Shown: positions 10,983 through 21,501, counted from the stretch's first letter. The stretch is 64,000 nucleotides of DNA from Chaenocephalus aceratus (GCA_023974075.1 JAMFTG010000137.1:62001-126000), one strand, 5' to 3'. The notes: generated by a model from the letters alone, not told the origin. Translations and numbers: made by a program.

Positions 10983-12379
10983 CAGTGGTCCTCAACTGGT
11001 GGGTCGCGACCCAAAAGTGTTTTTTGGGAAAAAGTCAAGCTTTTATTTTGAAGCTTTTATTTTTGAAGCTTTTATTTTGAAGGCCTGATGTTCTAACGCT
11101 GTGCATGCAGTCGGCGTCGGACTGGAAGTACCGGAGACCATAAACGGCTTTGAAAACTTCTGTCAGGTTATGGCTAAAAGGATCTGTCTGGTGTACAACT
11201 CTCGCGAGAGTTTGCAAGTCACGTGGCTGAATGTTTACGTTTGGCATGCGGCCTTTCAGTTACGATCGTTAACGTCAGTGGGCCACAGCAAAGGATGGTG
11301 AGAAGCCAAACTATCTATTAATGATGACAGGGAGTGTGGGAGTTAGCGGTCTTGCTGTTCAAAGAAGAATGACAGCACTGCAGATCACCAACACTACGGT
11401 TTATTCTTTATTCACAGGCAAGTCAACGTCGTCGCAGTAAAAGTCCCAAGATAGCTCCTGGTGCAATCAAAGGTTCTCTTTCAGTGTTTTACTATTGTGT
11501 CTGATGTTTCTCTGTTGATATTGCTGCTGCATTAAAGTGTATGTGTAGATGTGTTTCCGAGCCGCTCCGATTACAACGAGAGTTACAACGAGAACGTGAC
11601 GTCATATTTACCCAAGACGGACCCTTTCTAGCCATAACTCTTCTGTCACGTAGTGATCATCTTCTCAATAAAACATCTTTGCTGATGCTTTCTCGATTCT
11701 TCTGGCCAATCAGAATCCAGAATGCTGCCGGAAGTCCCCACGGAGAATAACTTTGCGGTAGAACTATTCTTTATACATCCACGGGTACAACTTCAGATAC
11801 AAATGAACACATAATGAAATATGATATATGGTCTGATGACTGACAGCTCACAGAACAAAGGGGGGGGGGGGCTATCTCCCCTTACCCACAATGTAAAGTA
11901 AGTCCCACAGACTCTCCCCTCTTTGCTCTTCTCTCTGTGAGGAGCAGCGAGCTGTCAGAACTAAGTGAAACACAAACAAAGGCATCAAATATTATTAATA
12001 TCCCGGGTGGTAATAGATGTATTTATTTTCTTCTCAGAGTGGACCAGAATGCGTAGTTTATATGTTAGTATTTCTAAAAATCCCCCCAGACCCCCTGCTG
12101 GGGTTGGGTTTTCAGCATGTGAGCCTTTTTATGTTATACAGTTCAGCTTTGATTCCATCATCTCATTAAACCTTTTTTTAAAGCACACTTTAGTTCTGTG
12201 GAGCGATATAAGGGATATATGCACTGTACTTCACTTTTATTAATAATATATGCTGAAAAGCTTATACTGTATTACAGCACGATCTTTTGTTGAATAGATT
12301 TGAGTGGTTCAAATTTCGGGTCACGATTTATTGACAAAGGACAAAGTGGGTCCCGAAGCCGGATCAGTTGAGAACCCCT
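10983..12379. mobile_element. hAT non-autonomous element (CAGTGGTCC type)
   Basis: The left end reads CAGTGGTCCTCAACTGGTGG with GTCGCGACCC just inside; the right end is CAGTTGAGAACCCCTG. Flanks are GCCTAAAG (10975-10982) and GCCTCAAG (12380-12387), an 8-bp duplication with one mismatch. The exact last base is ambiguous because it is shared with the duplication. Near the left end a 14-15 bp unit (AAGCTTTTATTTTG) is tandemly repeated three times at 11037-11081. An internal stretch, 11630-11760, is homologous to 30265-30365 inside another hAT element. No transposase domain is recognisable. Confidence 0.85.
11037..11081. repeat. Short tandem repeat AAGCTTTTATTTTG x3
   Basis: Three consecutive copies of a 14-15 bp unit directly inside the left terminus of the hAT element. 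Confidence 0.85.
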
Positions 12380-12387
12380 GCCTCAAG

Positions 12388-13882
12388 GACATCAACCGCC
12401 TGTTTATGTTAACATAAATATATATATTGAAGCATCTAGAAGATATTGGGCGATTGTTTACCTGACTGACCCTCGTAATTGGGCTCCTTGTAGATTTAAA
12501 ACTGCAAAGTATCATTACGTCTCTGAAACCTCAGAATCTGTATTTACCGCCAGTCAAATGGTTCTTTCCAAAAAAGGGGCGGGGCCATGGCGTTGAGGGA
12601 ACCTGATTGGTTAAACGCACAAGTGAGTTAAAGGCAACAATAAAGAGGTTTGACTTGTGTAAAAAAAAAAATGAAAATGTATGGCAATGTCAGTCAAGCT
12701 AAAACATGTTGTCATGTGATATTTTGAAGACATTTCAGTAGATAATAGTGCATGAAGGAGCTGTAGCAGAAGACTGATTTTGGAGGAAATTTGAAATATT
12801 TGTGTTTATAAGAAAAGCCCCCTTATTCATTTTAAAGTGCTCTTAAAGAAGAAAGTTAGTGAACTAATGAAAATGCCATATTTCTACTGGTATCTCACAA
12901 TAGATAAATACACAAATGATGGGTAAACTTTGTACAATTCTTTCTTATGGTATTATAAATGACTGTGTTGTGTTTTGGAAACATGGACTTTTCTGTATGA
13001 AATGTTATCTTAAAGCGACATGCCTCCACTTCAACAGTGCTTGCACATTTGAAGTCTTTTTGACATAAACAAGACTGCCTTATTCTATGTCATCAGAACC
13101 TCACTTTGAGCTATTAAAATTGTATATGCCCTACTCAAAGTTGAATATGTTTGTAATCGATCCCCCCATAATGATATTGTTGCCGATGTATTCTGTTTAC
13201 AGGTTTTTTCATTCCATTGCATTGCATGCCAATACTGCTATTAAATTCTGCACTGCAATGATATCACTTTATTCCACACAACACTGAAAACCCCCAAAAA
13301 GCGCTTTTGGTGTGTTGTCTTATTTCCGAGGCTCCACTGATTCCTCCGTTGTCATCCCGGGCTAATTTGATCATGTTATGGCTTCAAATCTGATAAAAGA
13401 ACAGGATACAAAGAGAGAACGCAGGGTTCATCTCGATAGCTTTCAGTCCCAGAGCAGCAGGAGACGAGCTGAAGAACATCGGCCGGCTGATGCATATTTA
13501 ACCGATCTTTTCTCTGAAGTAATCTTGTTCTTACATTCGGGATCTTTTGTATGCAGGAGCTTGAAAAGTGGGAGAAACGTACACTGATCTCACGTTGGAT
13601 CTGAAGGGGTTGGATGGATTGTTTAAAGATGTGTAGCCTCCTGCTGGCTTTGTGCTCATGTGAATAGAAAGATGAGAAATCAACGCTGGCTTTGTTAGTA
13701 TGCAGTGGAGTAAAGCCAGATTTCATACGCTTTAAAAGTGTCTCCCAGGACATGAATAAACCAATTGCTCGATCACTGATACAACTGCCTGCTGGCCAAA
13801 GAGCTTGACATGGTTTTGTATCTTTCTATCCTCGTTCACAGAGCAGCAGGTACTTGGAATACAACAACACAAAAGTGATAAT
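12388..13882. other. No recognisable feature
   Basis: No gene supported. The 125-codon minus-strand frame at 13376-13753 overlaps other frames of similar length and has no recognisable domain. Confidence 0.45.
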
Positions 13883-13890
13883 CGTAACAG

Positions 13891-14655
13891 TAGGGTTGCA
13901 ACATTTTCAAAGATGGAAACTTTCCACGGGAATGTATGGGAACAAACTGGGAATTTTCTAAATGGAAGGTTGGCTCTTCGAAGGGAACTTAAATATAGTT
14001 GGGGAAAGTATATTTTAGCATCATCTTGACTAAAACAAAACGATGCCATTCAAGTACACTTGAATAGCCATGCCATAGCACACGGCTTACTGCATGGCTA
14101 TTGAGACCACACAGAGGTTCCCAACAGGCTCACAAATGTGAGAGTGGAAAACTGGTTGGCGTTCGAGCAAACCTAAAGCTCTCTGAGCCGGACGGACACA
14201 GAGCCATCCTCAACCGGCTGGACAGTGACACTGCAGAGGAAGAGGAAGAGTGTGATGGTGAAGAGGCCCAGGAAGAGCCCGCTGACTGAAAGGGTTTAGC
14301 CAACAAGCAGAGGAGTGCTTGAAGGAAGGTTTGCATGTTTAATGGGACTGTGTGGAGGGAGAAGGGCTCTGTTTAAAGGTTTAACGTTTTGAATGGGACT
14401 TTGTGGGGATCTTTGGATGGGGGTGCATTTTTGTGGGGTTGGGGTGGATGAGTAACATTTAACTCAACATTCCTGTTTTCGTTCTTCAATTAAACAAATA
14501 ATTGTTCAATAAAATAATTAAAACTTGTTCTGTTCTACTTAAAAAATATATGTTTTCAAAAAAAAATCTGTTGAAGTGTCGTGTTTTTGTGTTTAATTTT
14601 GCATCGAATATTTCCAAAATTCCCCAGCTTAACTTCCCGCCCCTTTGCAACCCTA
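13891..14655 (+). mobile_element. hAT element (TAGGGTTGCAA type) with transposase remnant
   Basis: 765 bp with perfect 11-bp terminal inverted repeats, TAGGGTTGCAA and TTGCAACCCTA, and a perfect 8-bp target-site duplication CGTAACAG (13883-13890 and 14656-14663). It keeps the C-terminal end of a hAT transposase (see 14100-14289). The upstream transposase is missing, so this is an internally deleted, non-autonomous copy. Confidence 0.95.
14100..14289 (+). pseudogene. hAT transposase C-terminal fragment, frameshifted
   Basis: In one frame the start reads Pro-Asn-Arg-Leu-Thr-Asn-Val-Arg-Val-Glu; the next frame continues with Lys-Leu-Val-Gly-Val-Arg-Ala-Asn-Leu-Lys-Leu. Together this is the NRLTNxRVEKLVxVRANLKL signature at the end of the hAT dimerisation domain. 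One A appears to be missing near 14150, which breaks the frame. An acidic tail follows, with many Glu and Asp, ending in a stop at 14287-14289. The rest of the transposase is absent; non-functional. Confidence 0.75.
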
Positions 14656-14663
14656 CGTAACAG

Positions 14664-14780
14664 TGTACATTAATACCGGGCATTGACACATGTGTGAGCA
14701 AAACAGTGCTTTCGGCAATGCAAAGGTCCATATTCATATCCATTATGAGGCCTGGGGTCCTGTTTCATCACACCACATGT
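14664..14780. other. Short spacer
   Basis: No feature between the hAT duplication and the SINE. Confidence 0.5.
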
Positions 14781-14929
14781 TGGACGCTTTTATCCAAAGC
14801 GACTTCCCACAGGAGCACTTTGGGGTGAAGTGACTCAGGGACACAACAACATGCTGACTGCAGTGGGGTTTGAACCTATGCCCCCTGATCCGAATACCAA
14901 CGCACAACCCACTGCGCCACAGCCTCCCT
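14781..14929 (-). mobile_element. tRNA-derived SINE
   Basis: On the minus strand the head has a perfect RNA polymerase III A box (TGGCGCAGTGGG, 14908-14919) and a B box GGTTCAAACCC (14866-14876). A body follows with CTGCAGTCAGCATG and a tail with GTCGCTTTGGATAAAAGCG. Related copies lie at 16107, 19588 and 45041. Box B plus tRNA-like spacing supports a tRNA-derived SINE; no intact tRNA gene is present. Confidence 0.85.
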
Positions 14930-15664
14930 AAACAGAGCATACCCTCTTTATGTCCCGTCCCCACTGCATATGAATCCAGAGTGTCCTTGGTGGAAAGAAG
15001 GCCACTCCACAGGGTTCACACATCGCCTTGTATGCAAAACGATATCTTGGTAGCTGCTAGGCGTTCTTAGGATCCATGAAATCACTGGGGTACCCTTTAG
15101 TTTAGATTCCTAATGGAGTTATCGGAAGTCGTACCTTGATAACGGACCAACCTGATGCTTTACCTCTATTCACTCCTTTAGAGTTAGGAACAAAACGATA
15201 TAACAGAAAACTACCAAGTGGGAAAGACAACAAAAGGCAGTCGGGGGGAGTGATGGGCGGGAGGGGGATTTAATAGTCGGTTGCTAAATAATTACAGTGT
15301 GCCACATTTAACTGCGTATCTACCATGTGTCTGGATAGGGAGCTTCATCCCCTTGTCTCTGTCCTATTGTCTTCATTCCTTCAGTATCAACCATCTCTTC
15401 ACAAAGGAACTGTCAGGTGGAAGTCCTCAACAACTAACACATTTGATCTGGGAGGATGTTTTGTTAAAACCATGTGGGTTGAGTGAATGGAAAACAAATG
15501 AAGAGACAACTACGAATGTTAAAGAAAAAGTGTCTGTAGGTAAGTAGCTGCTAGACGTTCAGCATTTCTTCATGCCTGTTTGTTGGCTGGAAATGATTGT
15601 CTGCGTTTTAACTGTGTATTTAGAGGTGGTGCATACACATTCAAGTTTTAAAAATACTGTGACT
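14930..15664. other. No gene; one exon-like stretch
   Basis: The only candidate is 15385-15539, which lies between a pyrimidine-rich AG (TTCATTCCTTCAG) and a consensus donor (GTAAGT at 15540), in a frame open from 15281 to 15547. The protein has no recognisable domain, so this may be chance. Confidence 0.25.
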
Positions 15665-16042
15665 TAAAGGTGGGGTAGGTCATTTTGGAGAAAGCAGCTC
15701 GAGTGCGCTAGAATTTGAAAATACACAGCCGGAAGAAATCTGCCTCTTCCTCACAGAGCCCCTCCCCCAACACACAGGAACGTGACCAATGAGGGCACGA
15801 GATAAGTCTGTGCCCCGATGGAAGGCTGACAGGCAGGTAGGCCATCCAGTTACTTTAGCCGGCTCAGATGGTTGGTCGTGCTTTTTACAGCGCTACAGCT
15901 TCCACAGATGATGTTTCTTTATGTATTTGTTGTCAAAGCACTTCAGATATTCATTGCTATCGGGACGTTAAGAGCATTCCATGGAATATTACAAAAAGTG
16001 TATCTCGAGCCGGTTTCTCAAACGTACCTACCCCACCTTTAA
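15665..16042 (+). mobile_element. TTAA-flanked MITE, copy 2 (complete)
   Basis: Begins TTAAAGGTGGGGTAGGT and ends ACCTACCCCACCTTTAA, giving near-perfect terminal inverted repeats bounded by TTAA on both sides. A TTAA duplication is the signature of piggyBac-type insertion, so this is plausibly a piggyBac-like MITE; the superfamily is inferred only from the TTAA. The interior (CTCGAG, GCCGGCTCAGATG, CATTCCATGGAAT words) has no coding frame with a domain. Copy 1, at 5445, is in the opposite orientation and lacks one end. Confidence 0.85.
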
Positions 16043-16106
16043 TCAGAAATAATCCACAAATACGGGGCCTTTACAAACCCAGACCTAAACAGACAAGTAT
16101 GTACAT

Positions 16107-16281
16107 GGAGGCGCACTGGCGCAGTGTTCAGGTTCAAACCCCACTGCAGTCAGCATGTCGTTGTGTCCATGAGACGCTTCACCCCAAATTGCTCGTGTGG
16201 GGATTGTCCTCAGTGTTAAGTATGTGAGTCGCTTTGGATAAAAGCGTCTAGCAAGTGACATGTAATGGAATGTAATGTAAT
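16107..16281 (+). mobile_element. tRNA-derived SINE with shortened head
   Basis: Plus-strand copy of the same family as 14781. The B box GGTTCAAACCC is at 16131-16141. The A box (TGGCGCAGTG, about 16117) is only a few bases upstream, so roughly 20 bp between the boxes is deleted compared with the 45041 copy. The tail carries AGTCGCTTTGGATAAAAGCG and ends in an ATGTAATGTAAT-type repeat. The deletion would be expected to weaken transcription by RNA polymerase III. Confidence 0.8.
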
Positions 16282-16524
16282 TTAGGCAAATACTTGCTTA
16301 CGGATAACGTATGAAAGCAGTGAGAATCCACTTTACTATGCGGGCAAGAAACGCTAACCAGGGTTGCCATTTCATTGGTCAATCATTCTGAAACCCCATT
16401 TGTCCCGTATAAATCACTGTTTTGAAGGACGTTACCTTCAACCAACAGAAGCACACCGCTGAGTATCAGGCAGTGGACCTTCTTTATTTCCAGCTGGACC
16501 CTGATGTTCTCACGCTAACCCTAA
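16282..16524. other. Short spacer
   Basis: No recognisable feature. Confidence 0.4.
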
Positions 16525-17149
16525 CGGAGCGTCCACACTACAGCTTCAAAAATAGCTTGGAGCTGGGCGTGTCTGGAGCTTGGGGATTTTATTCAAGCAA
16601 CACGACCAACAACCAATCACATGAATCTCCCGCCCCCGACAGACAAAGCAAAAACCCCCGGGAATTGTATGGGAGCAATATATATATATATAAACTCCCC
16701 AAACAGGCGAAAACCTACCAGTTTCCCCCACTGTCTCTGCCACCTCCCTCCATGCTGGTTCCTCCGGTTTGTATCCCGGTAGGTGAAGAGGGTCTGGTCA
16801 TACAAAACCAGGTGATTTTCTACGGCGATAGTTAGTTTCTCCTCCGAATTTTTTTGAAATATAGAAATGAACGGCGGGATATCTCTCCCAGCTTAGACGC
16901 GGTTTGATTGGCTACGGCTTGAGCTGTCAGATTTTCCTAAACGGGGTTTGATTGGCTGGCGCTGGCTACTCCGGCGTCTCCTTCGAGGCGGCACAAGTAG
17001 AACATTGCTCTACTTTTGCAGCGAGCACCTCGAGAGAAGCTACGCTTTGCTCCCACAATGCAGTTCGGGAATCGTGACGTCACCCCATTCAAAGTGAATG
17101 GGCAGATTGGAGTTTTCGACGCTGTCGACGCTGTAGTGTGGACGGGCCG
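16525..17149 (-). mobile_element. PIF/Harbinger-type element, copy 1
   Basis: The ends read CGGAGCGTCCACACTACAGC and, as reverse complement of the right end, CGGCCCGTCCACACTACAGC. Flanking trinucleotides are TAA and TAC, a 3-bp duplication with one mismatch. The interior is the reverse complement of copy 2 over most of its length, including a CCCACAATGCAGTTCGGGAA word and the MADF-type coding remnant on the minus strand. The TA repeats at 16678-16692 lie inside it. The termini differ from those of copy 2, so the two are sister subfamilies, not simple duplicates. Confidence 0.8.
16700..16833 (-). pseudogene. MADF/SANT-like fragment of Harbinger element, copy 1
   Basis: The minus strand encodes a start of the form Ile-Ala-Val-Glu-Asn-His, then LVLYDQ and TLFTYRDTNRR. 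This parallels copy 2 but loses frame about 33 residues in, where one G is missing relative to copy 2. Only the first half of a MADF-like DNA-binding domain is represented, and the frameshift makes it non-functional. Confidence 0.55.
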
Positions 17150-17472
17150 TACCCAATGTCAGTACTCATTCAAAAACATAAACAACCACACAAGTCCTAG
17201 CCGATCCGAGTCGTAGCATGCTGGTTCATGGCCTTGATAAAATAGTAGGGGAGGAGATCGTGGACTCACATCATTGCAGAATCATCAGTCCTCTTCTTCT
17301 CTTTGTTGCAGGGAGTGAGTAGGTTTCAGAAAATGGGCTCGCGGGGCGTTTTTCACACTATCGGTATTTCAGAATGAACGCAGTCCCAACACAATTAGCT
17401 GAAAGGAGCTCAACGTTGCATCGAGCTGCACATTTGGTGATCAATGACTTTGCTTGTTCCATATTAGGGTTA
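17150..17472. other. Spacer between inverted Harbinger copies
   Basis: 323 bp. A pyrimidine-rich stretch ending in TTTGTTGCAG at about 17312 resembles a splice acceptor, but no open, conserved exon follows. Nothing else recognised. Confidence 0.4.
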
Positions 17473-18117
17473 CGGCCCCTACACACGGCGGCGTGCGTTG
17501 CCGCTTCAAGGCTTCTGCCCATTCACTTTGAATGGGGTGACGTCACGATTCCCGAACTGCATTGTGGGAGCAAAGCGTAGCTTCTCTCGAGGTGCTCGCT
17601 GCAAAAGTAGAGCAATGTTCTACTTGTGCCGCCTCGAAGGAGACGTCAGCCAATCAAATCCCTCGTATGTAAATCTGACAGTACAAGCAGTAGCCAATCA
17701 AACCGGGTGTATGTTGGGAGAGCCAGACCGCGGTTATTTCCCATATGTCAACAAAAGGAGGAGAAAATGATCGTGGCGGTAGGGAATCACCCGGTACTCT
17801 ATGACCAGTCCCTCTTTACATACAGGGATACAAACCAGAGGAGCCAGGCATGGGGGGAGGTGGCAGAGGCAGTGGGGGAAACTGGTAGGTTTTCGCCTGT
17901 TTGGGGAGTTTATATCCAGTGTACTTCGTTTGAATGGACAGCTAGCAAGCAGACAGTATATTTAGCCAGCATGGATGTAGCGTGAATGCTTTGCTTTGTA
18001 TGTCCGGGACGGGACATTCATGTGGTTGGTTATTGGTCGGGCTGCTCGCGTTGACTCCCCAAGGTCAAGACACGCCCACCGCCAAGCGGCAACGCACGCC
18101 GCCGTGTGTAGGGGCCG
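17473..18117 (+). mobile_element. PIF/Harbinger-type element, copy 2
   Basis: 645 bp with long, essentially perfect terminal inverted repeats (over 30 bp; CGGCCCCTACACACGGCGGC at the left, its complement at the right) and a perfect TTA target-site duplication (17470-17472 and 18118-18120). TTA or TAA duplications are typical of PIF/Harbinger transposons. The element keeps the first exon of the MADF/SANT-like protein that accompanies the transposase in this superfamily, but no transposase. It is head-to-head with copy 1. Confidence 0.92.
17767..17883 (+). pseudogene. MADF/SANT-like first-exon remnant, Harbinger copy 2
   Basis: Starting at ATG 17767 the frame reads Met-Ile-Val-Ala-Val-Gly-Asn-His-Pro-Val-Leu-Tyr-Asp, then SLFTYRDTNQRSQAWGEVAE and AVGETG. 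This is the N-terminal helix pattern of a MADF domain: hydrophobic, then HPVLYD, a Tyr-Arg-Asp stretch, then a W-x-x-V/I-A-x-x-V/A-G helix. GTAGGT, a good splice donor, follows directly at about 17884. In full-length Harbinger elements this DNA-binding partner helps recruit the transposase; here only exon 1 remains and no partner exon follows before the right terminus. Confidence 0.6.
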
Positions 18118-18120
18118 TTA

Positions 18121-18930
18121 CGGTTAAATGTCATCTGTGGTTAAATTAAAATATAGTCGAGTTATGATCAACCTAATCCAACTGTAATGAATTAGAGGGT
18201 TAATAACACACACCTCCATGTGCATGTGCATGTACCTCCTCCACATCATGTGTATCTGTACACTGCGGACGTAAATCTGCTTGTTCAGACTGTTCTGATA
18301 TAAGAAGTGAGCACACACGGTCCAGTCTGCCCTTGGCTGGTGTTTTAATTGTAATTATCTCTAACTGCATTCCCCCCGTGGTCAACATCACACCTGGAGC
18401 CTCACAGATAAGGTGAAGGTGTTATTCTGTTCATCTCGACCAAAACGAAGGAGTGATTATTAAAAATAACGGTTTGACTTCTGCGGCTCTGTGTCGCTGT
18501 GTCCTTGGCAGATAGATGGTAATTAATTGGTTACGATAATTGTAGATCTACATTGTGCCATTGAAGGATTATCTGAAGGACCCCCGTCAGCGACCCTAAT
18601 GATGCGACGGAGAAACTTCCTATGAAGCAGTTTCACTCTCACCTCCTGCGGAGACTCTCACTGCAGGGGAGGAAACACAACTCGTAGATTAACAGCGGAA
18701 ACACAATCACCTTAATGTGAAGAAACGTATTCCTAATTACCATCACATTGAGTTCACCTCTTCTGTTATAGATATGACATTGGCTTTCATTTACTTCGGA
18801 AGAAACCATTTCATTAAGTTTGAAAATTAAATGACATGACACGATTAGAGATTGGTGTCTAGACTCCTCCTCATGACGATTTATATTTACAACAAAAACC
18901 CCCGCATGGACTCAAACCCTTCCTCCAATG
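18121..18930. other. No recognisable feature
   Basis: Unique-looking sequence with short, domain-free open frames. Confidence 0.45.
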
Positions 18931-19280
18931 CTATCTTCTATCTGTGGGACTGGCAGTAGCTTCTGCATGGTCATGGTCACAATGGGAATACACTCTCTAG
19001 TTAGATTGCTACGTGTGGGTTAGGCACCAATGTGTGGCCATTGCTCCGGAGATTATCAGCCACAATGGGTATTAACATACATAGTGACACCGCTATCTGT
19101 GGGCCTGGCACAAACCAACAATCCTAATGATCGCCTCGGCCTCAAGGGGAATTTAATATCTAGTTAGATTGCTATGTGTTGGCCTGGCACCAATGAGCTT
19201 CTCCTCTTCAATGGAAAACACGTCCCAGTTAGGCAGCAATGTGTAAGTGTGGTACCAGTGCCGTTGTTTCTGTTGACAAA
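18931..19280. repeat. Degenerate repeat with TGGCACCAATG words, block 1
   Basis: The words TAGTTAGATTGCTATGTGT and TGGCCTGGCACCAATG recur with changes about every 80-120 bp (near 18945, 19000, 19095 and 19165). The same words, including the run GAGCTTCTCCTCNTCAATGG and AGTTAGGCAGCAATGTG, appear again at 20130-20400. Likely an old, diverged tandem repeat split by later insertions. Confidence 0.6.
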
Positions 19281-19429
19281 TAAGTACAGTAATTACATGG
19301 GTAGAAAAAAACTATTATAAATGTAAACATCTCAAAATACCGCTTTTATTTATTTATCTGTGTTTATTTGTTTGTTTTACTGCAGTGAGAGAGAGATGCC
19401 AAAGACGTTTCTATTCAAATGAAAATCAT

Positions 19430-19585
19430 TTGTTATGCTATCCTTTAGACTTTGTAGGATTGATTTCACAAAGTTATCACTAGGTTATCATTAGAGTATT
19501 GGTCAATCACTTCAGATATACAGTTGAACCTCTGCATGTGTCCAGGATTATCGTATCTTTTCACTGCAATATGCTTTATTCAATA
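19430..19585 (+). repeat. Duplicated segment, copy 1 left part
   Basis: Shares GTTATGCTATCCTTTAGACT, a following TTTGTAGGAT word, CACAAAGTTAT and CTAGGTTATCA with 22833-22930. The match resumes at 19991 after an interruption that includes the SINE at 19588. Confidence 0.75.
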
Positions 19586-19587
19586 TT

Positions 19588-19767
19588 ACAGTACATGACA
19601 TGTTAGTCGATTTTATCCAAAGCGACGTCCATACTCAATACTGAGGGCAATCCCCACAGCAGCACTTTGGGGTGAAGTGGCTCAGGGACACAACGACATG
19701 CTGACTGCAGTGGGGTTTGAACCTGATCCGAACACCAACGCACAACCCACTGAGCCACACGCCTCTT
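19588..19767 (-). mobile_element. tRNA-derived SINE
   Basis: Minus-strand SINE with a perfect A box TGGCTCAGTGGG (19747-19758) and B box GGTTCAAACCC. The tail on the plus strand starts TTTTATCCAAAGCGAC, followed by an ACTCAATACTGAGGGCAAT word. Same family as 14781 and 45041. It interrupts a duplicated segment whose other copy, at 22833-23075, lacks it. Confidence 0.85.
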
Positions 19768-19990
19768 ATAGAAGAAAGAAATACAAGTAAGGCATGGCTG
19801 TGCTAATTATAAAGATTATACACACAATGTATTCAACTGGAAAATATATATAAAAAATAACTGCCTCAAATACCAACGATATGTGTCTCTCGCAGATAGT
19901 TAAATAGTGCTTTCTTTAAAGTAAAACTTCACAAAATATTATTCAAAACTTCCGTTTAGGATTGAATGACTTTAGGCTTTAAGCCAATCG

Positions 19991-20140
19991 TAACGTGTCT
20001 CTCATTACCCTCTGAATCTCACGAGGAAACGATCTTATCTCCTTTTACTTACTTAGTACTTAGTGTCTTAGGATGTCCAAATTGTGTTTGCTCGTGGATA
20101 AGTCAAATGGGAAAGACCAGAGCTGCTGAGGATTGCTTTG
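19991..20140 (+). repeat. Duplicated segment, copy 1 right part
   Basis: GTAACGTGTCTCTCATTACC, then a CTCTGAATCTCACGAGG word, TTTGCTCGTGGATAAGTC and AATGGGAAAGACCA correspond to 22935-23075 in the same order with about 10% differences by eye. Confidence 0.75.
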
Positions 20141-20420
20141 TGTTGGCCTGGCACCAATGAGCTTCTCCTCGTCAATGGGAAAAACGATCCAGTTAGGCAG
20201 CAATGTGAAGGTGTGGTGCCGGTGCCAGGTGTTCATGCCCCATTAGTCGCTTAGCAACCGTGGGAATGTGCTATCTAGTTAGATCGCGATGTGTTGGAAT
20301 GGCACCAGTCTCTGTGTGGCCGTCTCCCAACGAGCGGCTCTGACACAGGGGGGTTTATCTATTTAGACTCTAATGACGAGGCGTGGCACCAGCTGCCGCG
20401 TGGCTATTCCCGATGAAGCC
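20130..20420. repeat. Degenerate repeat with TGGCACCAATG words, block 2
   Basis: Repeats the words of 18931-19280, including a near-copy of 19165-19250 (TTGGCCTGGCACCAATGAGC and the AGTTAGGCAGCAATGTGA word). Further diverged units follow to about 20400. Confidence 0.6.
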
Positions 20421-20816
20421 CTCTGGAACGACTGGAAAAAGCGATGTTATAAACAGCAGTCCTCTCTTAAGTGAATTTGGGGCTTTCAAACAATGTTGAT
20501 GGCATTTTTGCAAAGGCTCATGGGGGCTGTATTTGTTTTGTTAACCTTCATAGATGAGGAAACAAACCTCCACTCTCTGGGGATGGATTGACGAGCCAAA
20601 GCAGTAGCTGTGGAGGAAACTTCTGTGCAGCAATGTAGTGGGAGTCACCGACTCATGAAGGAGACACGGGATGAGCTGGAGCTTCGATGTCAAACACTGA
20701 AGGTTTATTTGGAGTTTCTGCCGGAGAGTTGACGAGACAGATGGTGTGTCACGAGTTGACACAGCGGTTGCCAAACCAATTCTGAAGAACTCTTCTGCAG
20801 CTCGAGGTTTTATCTA
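20421..20816. other. No recognisable feature
   Basis: No supported gene or repeat. Confidence 0.4.
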
Positions 20817-20824
20817 GTTCAGAG

Positions 20825-21501
20825 TAGGGATGCCAGCGATTATTCGATTATTCGAATATTCGCTACAGTCTCCATAATCGAATATTATTTTTAAAAATCG
20901 ATTTTATTTACATATATATATATTTTTTTGTATGTATTTTTTTTTTTTCCCTGGCTTAGTTTCAACCAAAAAATATATAAATATATATATGCTAATAATA
21001 GTAATAGTATAAATAATTGTAAATGGTCATACCACCAGTTTGTTTGACTGTAAACTTGGAGGAAGCCTGCGCAGAGCAGACTGCTGCTGCAGCAGCTACA
21101 CCCCGCCCCCGCCCCCTCTCCCTCACACGTGCGACTAAAGATGAACAAAGCGGCAGGTAAAAAGAGTTCCTCCTCGTGGAACTACTTCGAACTTACAAGT
21201 CCAAAGGAAGTTAAATGCAAGCTCTGCGAAAAGACGTTGGTCTATCACAGCTCAACCTCAACAATGCGTTCGCATTTGAGTGCGAAGCCAAAGAGGTTAC
21301 AGAGAAAGACGCAGCACAGCCGGCCATTACCAACTTCACTTCAAGGCCACGTCGTTGTGATGACATGCTTGTTTGTTGTTTGTACTGTTAAACATGTTCC
21401 AGTAAAGAAAAAAACGGAATTCCTTTTTTTTTTAATCGATTATTATTCGCCAGGGCTGCCGAATAATCGATATTGATCATGGTCAGTTTCTGGCAACCCT
21501 A
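20825..21501 (+). mobile_element. hAT element (TAGGGATGCCAG type) with BED-finger remnant
   Basis: 677 bp. The termini are TAGGGATGCCAG and CTGGCAACCCTA (one mismatch) with a perfect 8-bp duplication GTTCAGAG (20817-20824 and 21502-21509). Subterminal ATTCGATTATTCGAATATTC words at the left and AATCGATTATTATTCG at the right form an AT-rich inner inverted repeat. It carries the N-terminal exon of a BED-finger transposase and nothing of the catalytic domain, so it is non-autonomous. Confidence 0.95.
21141..21476 (+). pseudogene. hAT transposase N-terminal BED finger fragment
   Basis: ATG at 21141, about 111 codons. Residues 9-50 follow the BED zinc-finger plan: Ser-rich, W-x-YFE, Lys-Cys-Lys-Leu-Cys, then STSTMRSHLSAK. 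The residue where the last zinc-ligand His should stand (after HLSAK) is Pro, so the finger has lost a ligand. The frame then drifts into non-homologous residues and ends at the AT-rich terminus. I chose 21141 because it is the first ATG before the finger; upstream there is no ATG in frame. Confidence 0.65.

Noticed and set aside
13376..13753. 125-codon minus-strand frame
   Set aside because: No domain; competing frames overlap on the other strand and there is no supporting context.
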